Shown here piece by piece: positions 53,810 through 63,873 of a stretch of 64,000 nucleotides of DNA. A model generated the notes under the pieces. That model was not told where the DNA came from and made no database searches. It worked only from the letters and a program-made list of their open reading frames with translations. A program made the position numbers and the translations under genes. Positions within the stretch are counted from its first letter, which is position 1; each line of letters opens with the position of its first letter. This stretch comes from Acidiphilium sp. (GTDB taxonomy: Bacteria > Pseudomonadota > Alphaproteobacteria > Acetobacterales > Acetobacteraceae), in contig JAQTXH010000001.1 in NCBI GenBank assembly GCA_028688905.1, positions 909,670-973,669 of the forward strand, given 5' to 3'.

Positions 53810-54826
53810 ATGCGCCTCGCTTTGATCACGGTCGCACCGTTTGAAACTGTTTCGGGGGCCTCATTTTACCACCGGCACCTGCTTGCCGCGTGGCGGGATA
53901 GGGGTGACGAGGCCGAGGTGGTGGCTCTTGCCGACAAGGTTCCGCCGGATTTCGCTGACCGATTCGACAATGACACCGCGATCGTCGTTGAAGGTGCCGC
54001 GTTCGAGGCTGCCGAGGCGGCAATCCCCGCTTTGCAGGCGCGCGGTGCCGTCGCCCTGATCCACCATCCGACAGCGCTCGAACCCGGCACACCAGAGCCT
54101 CGCCGCCGCCAGCTCAAAGCGCTTGAAATCGCGGTTTTGCCAGGCTTCACCCGGGTCATTGCCGCAAGTGAACCGATCGCCCGACGGCTTTCGGCCGAAT
54201 TCGGCGTCATCAACGACCATCTGTATGTACTGGCCCCTGGGACCGATCAACAGCCGCGACGGATCTTTGATCCCACAGCCCGATGCGGCGGGCCGTGTAC
54301 TTTGCTCAGCCTTGGCACCCTGACCTTCCGTAAAGGCCATGACGTTCTGCTCAAGGCGCTGGCGACCCTCACCGATCTCGATTGGCACCTTATCCTGGCC
54401 GGCGAGCCACGCGATGCCGCCTATGCTGCCGATCTCGCGGTTCTGATCGAGCAATTGGGACTACGCTCACGCGTCGAATGCCACGGGGCCGTCGAAGGTG
54501 GCGCACTCGAAGCGATCTGGGCGCGCGCCGACATATTTGCTTTGGCAACCAGGTTTGAAGGCTTCGGCATGGCCATCGCCGAAGCGATGGCGCGCGGACT
54601 CCCTGTCGCGATCACCGACGGCGGAGCCGCCGGAAACCTGATTGCGCTCGGTGTCGGCGTGGTGGCACCAGTAGACGATGTGGCTCAACTGGCGAAAGCG
54701 ATGCGTCGCCTGATTTTCAGTCCAGCATTACGCGCCGAGATGGGCGGCTGTGCCTGGACGCATGCCCGAACCTTGCCGGAATGGCCCATGCAGGCGGCGG
54801 CACTGCGGGGTATTGTGCAACGGTAG
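53810..54826 (+). CDS. glycosyltransferase family 4
   Basis: LLSLGTLTFRKGHDVLLKALATLTDLDWHLILAGEP...EGFGMAIAEAMARGLPVAITDGGAAGNLI. Confidence 0.9.
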   Translation: MRLALITVAPFETVSGASFYHRHLLAAWRDRGDEAEVVALADKVPPDFADRFDNDTAIVVEGAAFEAAEAAIPALQARGAVALIHHPTALEPGTPEPRRRQLKALEIAVLPGFTRVIAASEPIARRLSAEFGVINDHLYVLAPGTDQQPRRIFDPTARCGGPCTLLSLGTLTFRKGHDVLLKALATLTDLDWHLILAGEPRDAAYAADLAVLIEQLGLRSRVECHGAVEGGALEAIWARADIFALATRFEGFGMAIAEAMARGLPVAITDGGAAGNLIALGVGVVAPVDDVAQLAKAMRRLIFSPALRAEMGGCAWTHARTLPEWPMQAAALRGIVQR

Positions 54827-54885
54827 AACCTGTTCGTTTAAGGACGATCAGGTTCTACCCCTATTTTCGCAAGTCATATTACTCT
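54824..54885 (+). repeat. dispersed intergenic repeat, copy D (truncated tail)
   Basis: TAGAACCTG t TCGT ttaagg ACGA t CAGGTTCTA then cccctattttcgcaagtcatattact. Confidence 0.85.
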
Positions 54886-55075
54886 AGCTGGGCGGCGGCG
54901 GGGTTTGCGTTGCACTCGATCCCGGCGGCACCACGATATAGGTTTTCGATGGTGGTGACCCGCCGCCGAGAGAGATGCAGCCTGACAAGGCTGCCGCGAT
55001 CAGCAGGCCCGAAGCAAGCATAATCGCGCCACGTACCCGCTTTGCGATGATCGGATCAGTCGAAAAAAATTGCAT
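54884..55075 (-). CDS. small putative lipoprotein
   Basis: MQFFSTDPIIAKRVRGAIMLASGLLIAAALSGCISLGGG...; signal peptide with lipobox LSGC. Confidence 0.55.
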   Translation of the reverse strand: MQFFSTDPIIAKRVRGAIMLASGLLIAAALSGCISLGGGSPPSKTYIVVPPGSSATQTPPPPS

Positions 55076-55174
55076 ATATCGCTCCCCGTTGTCTCGTTCA
55101 GATTTGACAGCATTTTGCGTGGGTAGGCATGGCACACAACGGGAAAGCATCAGGATGGCCGAAAATTAACCTAC

Positions 55175-55207
55175 GAAAAAGGGTTGTACTCAAATTAAGT
55201 ACAACCC
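55175..55207 (-). terminator. rho-independent terminator of rpsD
   Basis: On minus strand GGGTTGTACT-taatttg-AGTACAACCC-TTTTTCG, downstream of the rpsD stop. Confidence 0.88.
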
Positions 55208-55235
55208 CCTTATTCTCACTATGAGTACGATAAGT

Positions 55236-55850
55236 TTAGCGCGAGTAGAACTCGACCACCAAATTCGGTTCCATCTGCACCGGATAAGGCACATCGGCGA
55301 GTTTCGGGGCGCGGGTGAAGCGGCCCTTCATCGCGCGGTGATCGACCTCCATGTATTCCGGCACGTCGCGTTCCGCACTCTGCGTCGCATCAAGCACCAC
55401 GGCGAGTTGCTTGGATTTCTCGCGCACTTCGATGCTGTCGTCGTCGCGGACCTGATAGGAAGCGATGTTCACCCGCTTGCCATTGACCAGCACGTGGCCG
55501 TGGCTGACGAACTGGCGGGCGGCGAACGGGGTGATCGCGAATTTCATCCGGTAGATCACCGCATCGAGCCGGCGCTCCAGCAATTCGATCAGGTTCTCCG
55601 AGGTGTCGCCCCGGCGGCGCACGGCTTCCTCGTAGTATTTATAGAACTGCTTTTCGCCGATATTGCCGTAATAGCCGCGCAGTTTCTGCTTGGCCATCAA
55701 CTGCACGCCGAAATCCGACGGCTTCTTGCGGCGCTGGCCATGCTGGCCGGGTCCGTAGTCGCGCTTGTTGATCGGCGATTTGGCGCGGCCCCAGAGGTTC
55801 ACACCGAGGCGGCGGTTGATCTTGTATTTGCTTTCGGTACGCTTGGTCAT
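55236..55850 (-). CDS. rpsD: 30S ribosomal protein S4
   Basis: [69 protein letters not shown]. Confidence 0.97.
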   Translation of the reverse strand: MTKRTESKYKINRRLGVNLWGRAKSPINKRDYGPGQHGQRRKKPSDFGVQLMAKQKLRGYYGNIGEKQFYKYYEEAVRRRGDTSENLIELLERRLDAVIYRMKFAITPFAARQFVSHGHVLVNGKRVNIASYQVRDDDSIEVREKSKQLAVVLDATQSAERDVPEYMEVDHRAMKGRFTRAPKLADVPYPVQMEPNLVVEFYSR

Positions 55851-56078
55851 GCGTGCCGTACTCCTTTGTTTTAGCGCGGAAATCCGCATCATGTTGCACC
55901 GGTAGGTTTTGCTCCGCCCGCAGGCGCAACAAAACGGGCGCACGCCCCGAAGGCGCGTCCACGTTCCCAGCAATAGTCAGCTGGTTAGACAGGCAGGCTC
56001 TGATTGTCAAATCGGGCGTGGTGCGGCGAGTTTGGTTCGCACCGGAGCGGGATGCGCCTCAATGACGCTGATGCAAGC

Positions 56079-59000
56079 TCAAAACGACAAATGTGCCGCA
56101 TTGCGCACCCAGCGCGGCACACTGCCGATGACTTCGATGCTGATCTGCCGTGCCGGGCGCGGCAAGTGCAATTCGGCGCATTCAGAACTCCAATGGCCGA
56201 CGTCACCGGCAGCCCGAGCATGCCAGCCCGCGCCCTGCCACGCCGTGATCGACCTGCCATCCGCCCGTAACGCTCCAGCACAGATACCAAGAATGCGCCG
56301 GTCTTCCGAGGTGGGATCGGTGTCGGTCGCCATTCCGGTGTGGCAGTGCAGGATGACGCGGCCGGCGGGCACCGGCAGGTCGAACATCAGGCGCTTGCCG
56401 TACAAACGCGGCTTGATCCGGCCGCACACGGGATCGATCAGTGCTTCGGCGAGCGGGCCATGGGCAATTTGATAGCCCAATGCGGTGGCGCGCTCATGCA
56501 GGGCCTCGCGGGCGGCACGCAGATCGGCCCCGCCCAGCACCAGCGGCGCACAGGTTTCGGTCGGCGTGCCGGGATTGCCCAGCGAGTCCAGAAACCGGGC
56601 ACGGTTGCCGTTGTCACGATAAGTCTCGGTCGGCAGCCCATCGGCGAAGACGATGGCGTGGCGGTCGAGTTCGACATGGTAATAGGTGACAGCGAACCCG
56701 GTGACGTCGCGCGTGATCGTCGCACCATTGACCAGCAATACGGCGGGAACGAGCTTGCCCGCCCCAAAGATCGCATGCAGCGGCGAGACCGCCAAAGCCC
56801 GGCGCGGCCGGCCGGGACCGAACGCGCCGGGGGCGATTACCACCGGGCGCAGCAGCGCGACGGCCGGGTCGCGCGCGAGGTCGATAATACGCCAGCCGAT
56901 CCAGCGGATCGGGCGGGCTACGCCATCAAAGGAGACCAACGCATCACCGGGGATCAAAGTTTCAACCGAGCGGTAGCCATTGGGCGTAAGTAGATTGGTG
57001 CCACGGGTGAAGCACGGCATCGCGCCACCCGCGGTGATGTAGGTACCCCCAACGCCGTCGCTGGCGACCGTGGCGGCGGCGGCACCAGTGGCTTCGTTCA
57101 GCGCAAATTCCGAGGGATCGGCGATGCTGACAACATTGCCCGCAACGCTGACCAGCGAGGGCGCGACGCCAATCAGGTCGATCGCATCACTCGCCGCGAA
57201 ATTCGCCACCGCGTTTTGCATCGCGCTGCTATCGTTGACGATCAGCATCGCATCCGCCCCGGCGAAGCTGATGGTGCCGCCAGCGGCGCTGCCCACAAGG
57301 TCGAGTGTGGCGTTGGCTGCAATGGTCGCGTTGCCGGCGAGGTTGCCACCGATCGTCAGGGTGCCACCCGTCGCCTCGATGAGTCCTGACGCGTCGATCG
57401 GGATCAAGGTAACACCGGACGTGGCGGCACCGATCGCGCCGGAACCGATGAGAGTGGCCCCGCTGGCGATGGTGAGGCTGCCGGCGGCGAGCGTGCCGGC
57501 GGCAAGATCGAGTGTCGCACCGTTGGTGAGGCTCACTGCGGTACCGATCAACGCTTCGCCCGCGATGGTCGCGTTGCCGGCGGCATTGAGTGCTGCCGCG
57601 GTCAGGCTGCCCGCGAGATCGAGCGTGGCGGCGGCACCAAGGGTGAGCGTGCCGGGTGCCAGGACCTGCACCGCCTCCGACCCGATACTAAGGGTACCGC
57701 CGGCAAGATCGAGACCGTAGGGGGTGTCAAAACGAGTCTCGCCGGCAAGGTCGATCAAACCGCCGATGAGCGTGGCGGCGGCGGCATTGGCGAGGGCGTT
57801 GCCGGCGAGCGAGAGGGTGCCGGAAATAATATCCAGCGTGCCGAAGCTGAGGGTCGCGTTGCCACTCGCCCGGATCAGGCCGGTATCGCCATTGACCGAA
57901 TTCCCCAGCGTCGCGGTGGAAAAGCCGGCGTCTCCGGTGATGTCGAACGTCGCCGTACTGGCAGCGCCTACCGCCAGGGTCTGACCCAGTAACAGGCTGC
58001 CGGTGATGTCGAGCAGGCTGCCGCCGGCGCTGGCCACCCCACCGATCGCGACGTTGCCGGGTGCGAACACCGTGCCGGCGATCCCCAGCGTGCCGGCCCC
58101 ATGGGTATCGCCGACCTGTGTGGCGGCACCGAGAGTGACGACGGCGTTGGCGTCGAACAGGGCAAATCCGCCGCCGCCCACGTCGAGTGCCAAGCCCGCT
58201 GCGCCGCCAAGATCGAAAGAGCCGGCAAAATCGTATGCGCCGCCGAGCGAGATTTCGCCGGCGGCACCCGGGCCGGTCACCATCAGCGGCGCGCCGTTGT
58301 GGCTGGGGAAGGCTGCGATATCGCCGCCTGACGGTGCGAGGCCACCCTGCCAGGACAAATTGGCGTTGAAAATTCCGCTCGTGCCGCCGGTGTAATCGAG
58401 GGTGGCGGGGGCGGTGATAGCAACGCCGATGGCAGCGGTGACCCCCGCCAGCCCGGTGCCACCGGTAAAATTCAGAACGTCGCCGCTGCCGCTGGATGGT
58501 GCCGTATAGCTGAGTGCTGCGAGATCGGCATTCATCGTCAGCGCATTCGCCGCCGACAGAGTGAGCGCGGTGGTCACTGCCCCGCCGTCGCTGAGGCCGC
58601 CGTGACTGGCGGCGATGGTGAGGACCAGCCCAGTCTTGCCATTACTCGGCACCAGCAGGCCCAATCCCTCGATCGGGGTGGCGATGCCGGTGACAGCGTT
58701 GATCGCCGCATGGCTTGCGATGGTGTCGTTCAGGGTGAGAGACGCCGTGGCGGGACGCAGGCCGATCACCTGGTTGCCGGCGGCGTCGGTCTCAATCACC
58801 GGCGTCATGCCGGTGGCGAGGCTGGCGTGGATGGTGATGATTTCGCTCTGGGTGGTGTTGGTGCTGTTATCCCCCTCCACCTCAAAAGAGGAGGTCGAGA
58901 TGTTAAAGGGCGACGCGAGGCTGACGAGAGTGGACAGCACAATCCGGTCGCCGGGCAGGAAACCAAGGATCGTGCCGGCAAAACTTTCCGGGTTGTCGAG

Positions 59001-60614
59001 CACCAGCACCCCACCTTGTTCGCCGAGCGTGCTGGCATAGGTTGCGCCGTCCTGTCCGCCGGACGCGCCGGAGGTGAAGCTGATGGTGGCGTCGCTGCCG
59101 ATTGTGATCGGGGTGGCGGCGAACACACCGTAAAGCGGTGAAATGGCACCGAATTCGAGCACGGCACCGGGATCGATCGCAAAATGCGCGCCGCCGCCGA
59201 CGCGACCGGCCAGAATTTCCAGTGGTGCCGGGCCGAGGGCCAGCACTGTGCCTGGGCCGGCGATGTTATCGGATTCGCTGAAATTGCCTGCCACCAGTGT
59301 GCCCGCACCTTCAATGGTAGCGTTGGCGAACAGGGAAACGCCAATGATGCCGGTGGCAGTCGCGAGCTGATCGGCCTGCAACAGCCCGGCGAAGTCGATC
59401 ATCCCACCGGAGGCGACGCCGACCGGTCCTTCGAGTACCGCGCCGCCGGGCAGCATCGCGGACCCGAGGGCATCGAGGCCGTTCAGGGTCATGCTACCGA
59501 AATCGATCAGGGCACTGGCGGTGCCGATCGTGACGCCGCCGGCAGCAAGGGTGGCGTCGGCACCGACTAACAGCGTGGCATCCGAAATGGTGAGGCCGCC
59601 CCCGATCGAGAGGGCCGCATTGCCGAGCACCAGCGTGCTGGCCGGGTTGAGCAGTGCCGCACCAACGCTGATGGATGCTTCGAGATCGACCGATGCTCCG
59701 GCCGCAATGGTCAGGGCGGCTGCCACGCCATAGCCGAGACCCGTGGCCCCGTTGCCGATCGTCACATCGGTGCCGAGACCTGGAGCAAACCCTCCGCTCC
59801 AGGCGGCGGCGCTTTGCCAGACGACTGGCGCTCCGGCAGAGAATTCGGCATTCGCCGAGATGCTGCCGGAAGTCGTGTAGGTCAGGCTGCCTGAAGTGTC
59901 GGCGATCGGCAATGGGCCACTGGTCTGGCTGGCGACGTAAAGCAATGAGCCAGCCGTGGCGGCATCAAGGGTGATGGCTCCCAGCGCCGCGTTGAGAACG
60001 GCGAATTCGGTGCTGGTGGCGGACAGGGTGATCGCCCCTGTGGCATCGCCTGCGATGCCGATGCCGGGTGCGGCGGCGGGATCGAGCAGGAGCACGCCGG
60101 ACGACGCCTGAAGGGTGATCGCAATGGTTTCAGGTGCGGTGCCGAGTCGCCCCAACGCCTTGGCCGGATCATCGGCGAGGTGCAACCCGATCGGGCTGGC
60201 AACCCCGGCGGCGAGCATCAGGCTCGCGGGCGGCGTGACAAAAGCAGGCGGTTGATCTGGCAGGGTATCGACCGCCAGGGCTGTCGTTGCGGTGGACGAA
60301 CCGTCGCTCGCGATTATTGACAGCGTGGTGGTGCCGGCGATGGTGCTGGCGAGCATCAGGCTGGCGAGCGCCGCGTTGATCGCCGCAAGATCGCCGGTCA
60401 GGGTCAGCGCGCCGATCCCGTTGACCACCGTGGCACCCCCCGCGCTGCTGGCCGACAGGTTGTCGCCGCTAACGAGGGTCACAGTTAAGGTGGTAGCGGC
60501 GTTGCTGTCGGTCAGCGTGATACCGCCGGGCGGCAACGCGTCGAGCGAGGTCAGGGCAACGCCGTTGAGCAGGTTGATCACCGCCGGCCCGAAAATTTGC
60601 AACGCCGAACTCAT
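56079..60614 (-). CDS. large beta-repeat protein with C-terminal Hint (hedgehog/intein-type) domain
   Basis: 1511 aa; Gly/Ala/Thr/Leu-rich repetitive passenger then PCFTRGTNLLTPNGYRSVETLIPGDALVSFDGVARPIRWIGWRII...VSPLHAIF (Hint_2-like). Confidence 0.88.
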   Translation of the reverse strand: MSSALQIFGPAVINLLNGVALTSLDALPPGGITLTDSNAATTLTVTLVSGDNLSASSAGGATVVNGIGALTLTGDLAAINAALASLMLASTIAGTTTLSIIASDGSSTATTALAVDTLPDQPPAFVTPPASLMLAAGVASPIGLHLADDPAKALGRLGTAPETIAITLQASSGVLLLDPAAAPGIGIAGDATGAITLSATSTEFAVLNAALGAITLDAATAGSLLYVASQTSGPLPIADTSGSLTYTTSGSISANAEFSAGAPVVWQSAAAWSGGFAPGLGTDVTIGNGATGLGYGVAAALTIAAGASVDLEASISVGAALLNPASTLVLGNAALSIGGGLTISDATLLVGADATLAAGGVTIGTASALIDFGSMTLNGLDALGSAMLPGGAVLEGPVGVASGGMIDFAGLLQADQLATATGIIGVSLFANATIEGAGTLVAGNFSESDNIAGPGTVLALGPAPLEILAGRVGGGAHFAIDPGAVLEFGAISPLYGVFAATPITIGSDATISFTSGASGGQDGATYASTLGEQGGVLVLDNPESFAGTILGFLPGDRIVLSTLVSLASPFNISTSSFEVEGDNSTNTTQSEIITIHASLATGMTPVIETDAAGNQVIGLRPATASLTLNDTIASHAAINAVTGIATPIEGLGLLVPSNGKTGLVLTIAASHGGLSDGGAVTTALTLSAANALTMNADLAALSYTAPSSGSGDVLNFTGGTGLAGVTAAIGVAITAPATLDYTGGTSGIFNANLSWQGGLAPSGGDIAAFPSHNGAPLMVTGPGAAGEISLGGAYDFAGSFDLGGAAGLALDVGGGGFALFDANAVVTLGAATQVGDTHGAGTLGIAGTVFAPGNVAIGGVASAGGSLLDITGSLLLGQTLAVGAASTATFDITGDAGFSTATLGNSVNGDTGLIRASGNATLSFGTLDIISGTLSLAGNALANAAAATLIGGLIDLAGETRFDTPYGLDLAGGTLSIGSEAVQVLAPGTLTLGAAATLDLAGSLTAAALNAAGNATIAGEALIGTAVSLTNGATLDLAAGTLAAGSLTIASGATLIGSGAIGAATSGVTLIPIDASGLIEATGGTLTIGGNLAGNATIAANATLDLVGSAAGGTISFAGADAMLIVNDSSAMQNAVANFAASDAIDLIGVAPSLVSVAGNVVSIADPSEFALNEATGAAAATVASDGVGGTYITAGGAMPCFTRGTNLLTPNGYRSVETLIPGDALVSFDGVARPIRWIGWRIIDLARDPAVALLRPVVIAPGAFGPGRPRRALAVSPLHAIFGAGKLVPAVLLVNGATITRDVTGFAVTYYHVELDRHAIVFADGLPTETYRDNGNRARFLDSLGNPGTPTETCAPLVLGGADLRAAREALHERATALGYQIAHGPLAEALIDPVCGRIKPRLYGKRLMFDLPVPAGRVILHCHTGMATDTDPTSEDRRILGICAGALRADGRSITAWQGAGWHARAAGDVGHWSSECAELHLPRPARQISIEVIGSVPRWVRNAAHLSF

Positions 60615-60733
60615 GGCCGCCCCCAGTCTGTCGGAGCAGCGTATCGTTCAACCGAAAGTTGTTCAAGTCATCACGTTTTCACGCGAAAGTGGCCGGCGGC
60701 GTCAACCCTGGGTTCAATCCAACCTTGGTTCGA

Positions 60734-63508
60734 TCAGACGCGCTTCCACCAGCCACGCTTGCGCTCGACCTGGGGAGCTTCCGCCGCGCCAATCAGCATC
60801 GGTTGGGCGGTGGCAGCGGCCTTGATCGGTTCCGGTTGCGGGTCGTGCAGGGGTTCGGGGGACGGCAACGGCTCGGGGTCCCGCACCGGCGGTGGTGCTG
60901 GCTCCGGGTCGGACTCCGGGTTGGGCACCGGCTGGGGTTGCGGCTGGGGTTGCGGCGGCTCAGGTGTGGCCGGCAAAGCTTGCGCCGCTGCCTTCGCATG
61001 TGCCGTAGCACGAGGGGCGCGGCGCGGCTTTACCACCCGGGCTTCGGCCTGCTCCGCCGCCTCGAAAATATCGGCGATGTCCTTGAACACCGGCAATACC
61101 GGTTCGGGGGCGGCTTGAACGTCCGCCTCGCCGGCGGGGCGACGGCGGCGCACCGGGCTGCGCGGTGCGCGGCGCTTCGGCTTTTCCACCACGGGAACGG
61201 CAGCGTCGTCTGGCGCACCGACCTCAAGCTGCGGCTCGACCTCAAGGCTCGGGGTTACCGCTGGTTCGGTCAGCCCCACTTCGACGGCAACCACATCCAA
61301 CTGCCCGTTAGCGTCTGCGGGTGCCTCATCTGAGGTCGGGATCGTCGGTTCAGAAAGCTCGGGCTGCGGTTCGACCTGTTGACCCAGATGCGCGGCGAAT
61401 TCGGCGGGTAGCTCTGGCATATCGGGCTGCTCGGCACCGGGCACGGGAGCGACATCCTCGCGCCGGCCACCGCGCCGCCGCCGCCGCCGCCGCCGTCCGC
61501 GTTCGGCGTCATCGCCGCTCTTGGGTTCCAATTCGGCGTTACCCGCGACATTTTCCGGCGTTTCGGTTTCCTCATCGCCGGTCTCGTCAATGTCCGGCTC
61601 GACAATCTCCGGCTCGGGCATGCGCGATGCTACGGGAACCGGCGCTTCGTCAGGGCGCTGCGCCGTCTGGGTCCGCAGTTTTTCAACCTTGAATTCCGCC
61701 GGCACCACCCCGTCCGTCACGAAACGCACAGTGAGGTCGAACCGTGTCTCGGTCGCGGCCAGCTGGGCACGTTTATGGTTGAAAATATAAAGCGCCACGT
61801 CCGGGGCCACATGCACGATGATTTCCGCAGCCTGGCGCACGGCTTCGTCCTCGATCGCGCGCAGAACCGCAAGTGCCGTGCTCGCCGTGCTGCGGATATG
61901 GCCGACGCCGGCACAGTTCGGGCATGGGATCAGCATGGTTTCGGAGATTGACGGGCGCAGCCGCTGGCGGCTCATTTCCATCAGGCCGAAATGGCTGATG
62001 GAACCCACCTGGATGCGGGCGCGGTCGTTTTTCAGCGAATCCTTGAGCTTGCGCTCGACCATGCCGTTGTGCTTGCGGACCTCCATGTCGATGAAGTCGA
62101 TCACGATCAGCCCAGCCAGATCACGCAGGCGCAACTGTCGCGCCACTTCCTCGGCGGCTTCCATATTGGTGCGCAGAGCGGTGTCTTCGATGTTGCGCTC
62201 GCGGGTCGAACGGCCGGAATTGACGTCGATCGCGACCAACGCCTCGGTCTGGTTGATCACCAGATATCCCCCCGATCGCAGTTGCACGGTCGGCTGGAAC
62301 ATCTGTTCGAGCATCTGCTCGACCTGATATTTCGCGAACAGCGGCTGGCGATCCTGCCATTGCACGACTTTTTTAACCGCAGTCGGCATCAGCATCCGCA
62401 TGAACTCGCGCGCGGTGCGGTAGCCCTCCTCGCCCTCGATCAGCAGCGTGTCGACATCGCGGGTGTAGACATCGCGGATAGTGCGCTTGATCAGCGTCGC
62501 TTCCTCATAGACCAGCGCGGGGGCGATCGAGGCCAGGGTTTTTTCGCGGATGTCGTCCCACAGGCGCAGCAGATATTCGCAGTCGCGCTTGATTTCCGGC
62601 TTGGGGCGATTGGCACCGGCGGTGCGCACGATCATGCCCATGCCGTCGGGGATTTCCAGTTCGGTCATCACCTCCTTGAGGCGGCGGCGATCGGCGACCG
62701 AGGTGATCTTGCGCGAGACGCCCCCGCCGTTGGGTGAATTGGGCATCAGCACGGAAAATCGCCCAGCGAGCGAGATATAGGTGGTCAGCGCCGCCCCTTT
62801 GCCGCCGCGTTCTTCCTTGACTACCTGGATCAGGATAATTTGGCGGCGATGGATGACTTCCTGGATTTTATAGGAACGCAGTGCGCGCATCCGTCGGCGT
62901 TCGCGGGCTTCATCGGCCCCGTCGTCACCACCGCCAACCTGTTCGGGAGCTTCGCCCGGCCCTGTGTCGCCCCGATCATCGGTGCCCCCCTCATTGCTGC
63001 CATTGCTGTTCAATTCCGCCTCAATTTCGGCGGCGGCACCGGAGACCCGTTCCGGTTCGGCATGATCGGCGATTCGGTCGGCTGTGTCGTCGTCCGCAAC
63101 GTCATCATCCAACGCGGGCGGCGGCGCGTCCTCAATGGCGATTTCGGCAATCGATCGGGGGGGGACGATGGCGAGCGGTCGCGCGTCTTCAGCGTCTTCG
63201 GCTTCGACCCTGCGACGGGCTTCCTCGGCCTCCATCGCCAGCAGTTTCTGCCGGTCGGCGACCGGGATCTGGTAATAATCGGGGTGGATTTCGGCGAATG
63301 CCAGAAACCCATGGCGGTTGCCGCCATATTCGACGAACGCGGCCTGGAGGCTGGGTTCGACCCGGATCACTTTGGCAAGATAGATATTGCCCTTGATCTG
63401 TTTTTTGCCGGCAGTCTCGATATCGAAATCGTCGAGGCGGTTATTGTCCAGCACCACCACGCGGGTTTCTTCCGCGTGGCTGGCATCGATCAGCATGGTC
63501 TTGGTCAT
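60734..63508 (-). CDS. rne: ribonuclease E/G family protein
   Basis: MTKTMLIDASHAEETRVVVLDNNRLDDFDIETAGKKQIKGNIYLAKVIRVEPSLQAAFVEYGGNRHGFLAFAEIHPDYYQIP. Confidence 0.96.
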   Translation of the reverse strand: MTKTMLIDASHAEETRVVVLDNNRLDDFDIETAGKKQIKGNIYLAKVIRVEPSLQAAFVEYGGNRHGFLAFAEIHPDYYQIPVADRQKLLAMEAEEARRRVEAEDAEDARPLAIVPPRSIAEIAIEDAPPPALDDDVADDDTADRIADHAEPERVSGAAAEIEAELNSNGSNEGGTDDRGDTGPGEAPEQVGGGDDGADEARERRRMRALRSYKIQEVIHRRQIILIQVVKEERGGKGAALTTYISLAGRFSVLMPNSPNGGGVSRKITSVADRRRLKEVMTELEIPDGMGMIVRTAGANRPKPEIKRDCEYLLRLWDDIREKTLASIAPALVYEEATLIKRTIRDVYTRDVDTLLIEGEEGYRTAREFMRMLMPTAVKKVVQWQDRQPLFAKYQVEQMLEQMFQPTVQLRSGGYLVINQTEALVAIDVNSGRSTRERNIEDTALRTNMEAAEEVARQLRLRDLAGLIVIDFIDMEVRKHNGMVERKLKDSLKNDRARIQVGSISHFGLMEMSRQRLRPSISETMLIPCPNCAGVGHIRSTASTALAVLRAIEDEAVRQAAEIIVHVAPDVALYIFNHKRAQLAATETRFDLTVRFVTDGVVPAEFKVEKLRTQTAQRPDEAPVPVASRMPEPEIVEPDIDETGDEETETPENVAGNAELEPKSGDDAERGRRRRRRRRGGRREDVAPVPGAEQPDMPELPAEFAAHLGQQVEPQPELSEPTIPTSDEAPADANGQLDVVAVEVGLTEPAVTPSLEVEPQLEVGAPDDAAVPVVEKPKRRAPRSPVRRRRPAGEADVQAAPEPVLPVFKDIADIFEAAEQAEARVVKPRRAPRATAHAKAAAQALPATPEPPQPQPQPQPVPNPESDPEPAPPPVRDPEPLPSPEPLHDPQPEPIKAAATAQPMLIGAAEAPQVERKRGWWKRV

Positions 63509-63873
63509 TGACGAAAAAGCTCCTGCGCGCCGGCGGCGGGACCGAAAGGTCGCCAGCGTGCAGGCGCGGGTGATTGGTTGTGAAGTGGAATATTGATGAA
63601 TTGGTCATGGTCAAGGGCCGGTGCGCTGGTCGCGACAAATGCCCGTTGCTGGGGCATTGTTTGAAATGAATGCGACAAAAAGCGCGAGCATCGGTCCTTA
63701 TCTCGTGGGGCGGCGTCTTCACACGGGAACGACGCACCCCTGGTTGGTTGAATTCTGTCCAGCCAGAAATACGGCGCGGACAGCATGGGTCGATCAAGGA
63801 GAAGCGTTGTTCGAACAGAAGCCCAGCGCCGAACCCATTGATTGATCTATCTCATGGCCTAATTGATCGCGCC

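Noticed and set aside
57070-57720. 216-aa ORF antisense to the Hint protein gene, plus other antisense ORFs at 58602-59141 and 60292-60825
   Set aside because: Low-complexity Ala/Val/Pro translation mirrors the repetitive passenger on the opposite strand; no independent coding evidence.
61471-61500. Run of CGCCGC triplets in rne (poly-Arg)
   Set aside because: Arg-rich segments are normal in the RNase E C-terminal scaffold; not noteworthy.
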